Positions 60,899 through 64,000 of a stretch of DNA of 64,000 bases are shown piece after piece. Each line of letters starts with the position of its first letter. The stretch's first letter is position 1. The position numbers and the translations under genes were made by a program. A model generated the notes under the pieces. It had not been told where the DNA came from, searched no databases, and saw only the letters and a list, made by a program, of their open reading frames with translations. Source of the DNA: Corella eumyota (Eukaryota > Chordata > Ascidiacea > Phlebobranchia > Corellidae); the NCBI GenBank assembly GCA_963082875.1, contig OY720098.1, positions 14,322,001-14,386,000 of the forward strand, written 5' to 3'.

Positions 60899-63800
60899 AT
60901 GAAATTTGGGGCTAATTTACAAGCTCATTTAACACCTGAATGGAGAAGCCAATATATAGATTATGAGGTATGTTATCATGCTTACATTATTGTAATGTCA
61001 ACAGAATGTTTAATTAAAAATTTCGACCTTTTTGTTGCATATTAACAAATGGGTTTTCATCAGTAATTAACATTAAAATTGCATCTTCAGATTTTAAAAG
61101 GCATGTTGTGTGATTGGAAAGAAGATCTTTTGACCTCACAGCAAACTGATATACATTTCACAGGTTTTTTACCGATACTAACTCGAATATATTAAAAATA
61201 ATAGCATATTTGATAAACAATAGCTTTTTAACCAAATATAAACTATACAGGATCGAATAGATATCGAATGGACCTTGAATGGATCTCGAATGGATCAAAT
61301 GGAACAAAAATATTGCATAAATTAAACCCTAACCCCGACTCTCACCCATTCAGAATAAGCATAATGCATGTGATCCGGTCCATTCGATCCGTTTGATCCA
61401 TTCGATCCATTTGGTTTATTCGAAAACCATTTGCGTTCGAGTACATTCTATTTAATCGATCCATTCGATCCATTTGATCCATTCGATCCTGTATAGTTTA
61501 TAGGTACCGAATTTAAAGTCCTTCTAAAGAAAGATATACCTATTTTTAGCTGGAAAAATTAATACAGGCAGATAATAATTGCGACTATATTTTAACGAGT
61601 GATTAAATAAGAACTGGCTAATGTGATAAAAATCAACTATTTTAAGTTAATTTAAGGTTTATACTTACATGTTATATTTGTGTTTAGTTCACACACAAGA
61701 AATCACACAACGACAACTGGCAAGCTTTGAGGATCAGTTTTTTGCAGAATGTGATGTTCAACTTACTAAAGTTAACACCTTTTTTGCTGGTAAGCAATTT
61801 GTTTTACTTGTTTTTAAAAAAGTATGGTTTTATATTAAAAATTTTTTATAGGTTAAATGTATACTTTTTTAACACTGTCCCCTGCTTCTATACATTTTTT
61901 TTAATTTTGTAAAAAATAATAAAAAAAAAAAAATGTAAAAATAATAAAAACACATTTAAATGTCTAATTAAATTTATTTAATTTTTAATATGGTTAGTAT
62001 TGTAATTTGCAGTTTTTTATTGATGTACTTATTGCTTCATACTATAACGAAAGGCTTTATATTTATAAATAACTTATTAATTTGTTGGACATAGTAACCT
62101 ATTTTTTGGTTAATTCAAATATTGTTTTTTTTTTATGTGTCCTATGTTTAAGTTTAGTGATTGCTACTTAATTATTTAGTCGGTTTCTAATTGTGGTAAC
62201 TAATTTATTGTACAATTATAGAAAAATTAGCTGAGGCCACACGTAGATTTGCATTACTGCAAAGTGAAATCCAAGCGCACAAACAAAATGTTTTGGCAGT
62301 TTCAGGGGTACCTGCAACCACTTCTTTGGTCAACAGAAGAAAAAGCCGCGCAAAATTATTTTTACCTAACAGTACAAAGGTGTCAAATTGTTTGTTTTAT
62401 TTTTTTTAAATTTTTTTATTTTTTTGTTGAAATTGGAAAAAAAAAACAGAATTTTTTTTTTTCAATGTGTTTTAAAGAAATTTTTTATTTATAATTAAAT
62501 AAAGACAGAATATTTTTTTTAGCCTTTTAAACTAAAAACATACTTAATTGCAAAAAAACATATTTTTCTTAGCCCTTTAAACTAAAAACATATTAAATTG
62601 CAAAAACCGCTGATCCAACAGTTTTTCTCTCCATGTAAGAGATGTTAAATATGAAATAATGGCAAAGATTATTAGCAGGAATTTTATTTGGGACTTTAAG
62701 TGTGAAAAAATGCAATTAAATAATCTTATAATTAAAGAACATTAACAACGTTAAACATTTGCACTTTTAGAAACTTAGCCTTTTTAACTGTATTGCTATG
62801 TATGGCCAAAACTTTAACTTATATTTTTTATTTATATTTTTAAATGAGATATAATTGTTTAGGAAAAGGTGCACCACAAAACTCTGAAAGATCTTAAATT
62901 TGCTTATTCAGAATTTTACCTCAGTCTTATATTACTACAAAACTATCAGGTATTTATTAATAATTGATAGAACTTTATTTTTAAGTTATATGAGTTTTAA
63001 GGTTTTTATAGGCTATATGAGTAAAATTTCATATTTTAAGCAGGAACATTTTTAATATACATGTTTTATTAACTTATTTTCTTTCAAGGAATTAAATTTT
63101 ACGGGTTTTCGAAAAATTTTAAAAAAACATGATAAGATCTTAGACACAGATAAAGGAGCAAAATGGAGAAAAAATTTTGTTATTACTGCTCCATTTCATA
63201 GCGACAGCTTTATTTCAGAATATATACTAAAAACTGAGGTAAGGTATTATTTAAATGAAACACAAAACCACTGGGCTTGCCACTATTAATCAATATATGT
63301 TGGGTCATTTAATAAATTGATAAGGAAAAAAATATTTTGATTTTGTAAAAAATACTGCCTGCATAGTGTAGTTGTTGTTGGTTTAGTTTTTACTGCATCT
63401 ATCTTGTGGCTTACTGAGTACAGCGCTTTAAACCAAATAAAATGCCCGACTCAAAAGCATTTGGTAGGTTAAAAAACCTGTTAAAACGTTCAGTAAAAAA
63501 TTGTTCTTATTATAAACGCTATCACTTTTTAATAATTTATTCTAGAAATAAATATTTTTTGGGAATCTTTTTAGAATTTATTTATAAATGAATTGGAACA
63601 TGGAGATAGATCAAAAGCAATGAAACGACTCAGGGTTCCTCCTTTAACTGACAAAGTAAAATTTTTTAGTTTTTTTTAAAAGGAAGAGATATATTAAAAA
63701 AAAACAGAATTTAATTTTTGTTTTTTTTTCAATATTTTTCAGTTTCTATTTTGGGTTTCTTATAAGTGATGATTTTAAAACCAATTAATTAAAATACTTA

Positions 63801-64000
63801 TACACGGTTTGGTTCCAATTTAGTGTTACCTGCACATATATACGCCTTTAGTTTTTCATTATTTATGAATGTCATAAAGGCTATACTTATATAAATAATT
63901 TAAAATTTAGAAACATTATATTATAGAACTTTGTATATAAATGTAAAGAGGAAAAATACCAAAAACAAGTTTTACAATTATTTTTTTATTTTTGTAATGT
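60899..64000 (+). CDS. XPR1: XPR1 phosphate exporter, N-terminal SPX exons (partial)
   Basis: Seven in-frame exons (60899-60967, 61091-61163, 61688-61789, 62222-62379, 62863-62949, 63089-63238, 63575-63655) give the first 240 residues. The gene runs past the window. The start [20 protein letters not shown] is the conserved SPX opening. [20 protein letters not shown] and [17 protein letters not shown] are the core SPX helices; the Lys-rich surface (KKHDK) binds inositol pyrophosphates in this family. [14 protein letters not shown] leads toward the membrane and EXS part. XPR1 is the metazoan plasma-membrane phosphate exporter, gated by inositol pyrophosphate through SPX. Intron 2 contains a small fold-back element (61237-61502). 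Confidence 0.95.
61237..61502. mobile_element. Fold-back MITE with ATTCGATCC minisatellite arms in XPR1 intron 2
   Basis: Perfect 21-bp terminal inverted repeats begin TATAAACTATACAGGATCGA. The interior arms are tandem GGATCGAATGGATCAAATGG-like words on the left and their reverse complement on the right, so the 266-bp element can fold on itself. No target duplication beyond 2-3 bp is evident. Confidence 0.85.
63359..63460 (+). repeat. Degraded SINE head in XPR1 intron 6
   Basis: GCCTGCATAGTGTAGTTGTT resembles the family head, and TACAGCGCTTTAAACCAAAT resembles the tail; the B box is not recognisable. Confidence 0.45.

Overview
This is an AT-rich eukaryotic window. Compact genes with short GT-AG introns, tRNA-like SINE copies in introns, and proteins closest to chordate families (MAP3K2/3, SLC17A9, FAAH, XPR1, UBE2E, an I-domain integrin alpha) together point to a tunicate, most likely Ciona or a close relative. 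That assignment is inference from protein resemblance and gene style. No ribosomal or mitochondrial marker is present to confirm it.

Layout. 1-942: the last exon of a plus-strand gene, then a minus-strand THAP zinc-finger gene ending almost end to end with it. 1341-8945: a satellite array with a repeat unit of about 707 bp, interrupted by a diverged block and ended by a small palindromic minisatellite. 10497-12200: a three-exon Myb/SANT-like DNA-binding protein. 12740-13545: a fold-back repeat. 14522-17364: two tandem intronless SLC17A9-like transporters. 17977-26662: a 17-exon MAP3K2/3 kinase. 28295-35026: a 6.7-kb DNA transposon with long terminal inverted repeats and an 8-bp target duplication. 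It carries Ulp1-like and ubiquitin-protease-like domains, a transposase-like segment and an SGNH-esterase segment. 35290-35885: a second fold-back repeat. 36328-40096: an ADP-ribosylglycohydrolase-family gene of the J1-crystallin type. 41340-43699: UBE2E. 45699-46838: a Golgi carbohydrate sulfotransferase. 47927-52727: an integrin alpha fragment with an I domain that stops after the domain. 54631-59907: complete FAAH. 60899 to the window edge: the SPX-domain start of XPR1.

The host genes are unrelated housekeeping and signalling genes with no shared pathway. The tandem SLC17A9 pair is the only local duplication of whole genes. The most unusual content is the transposon, which combines two kinds of deconjugating protease with an esterase, and the satellite array.
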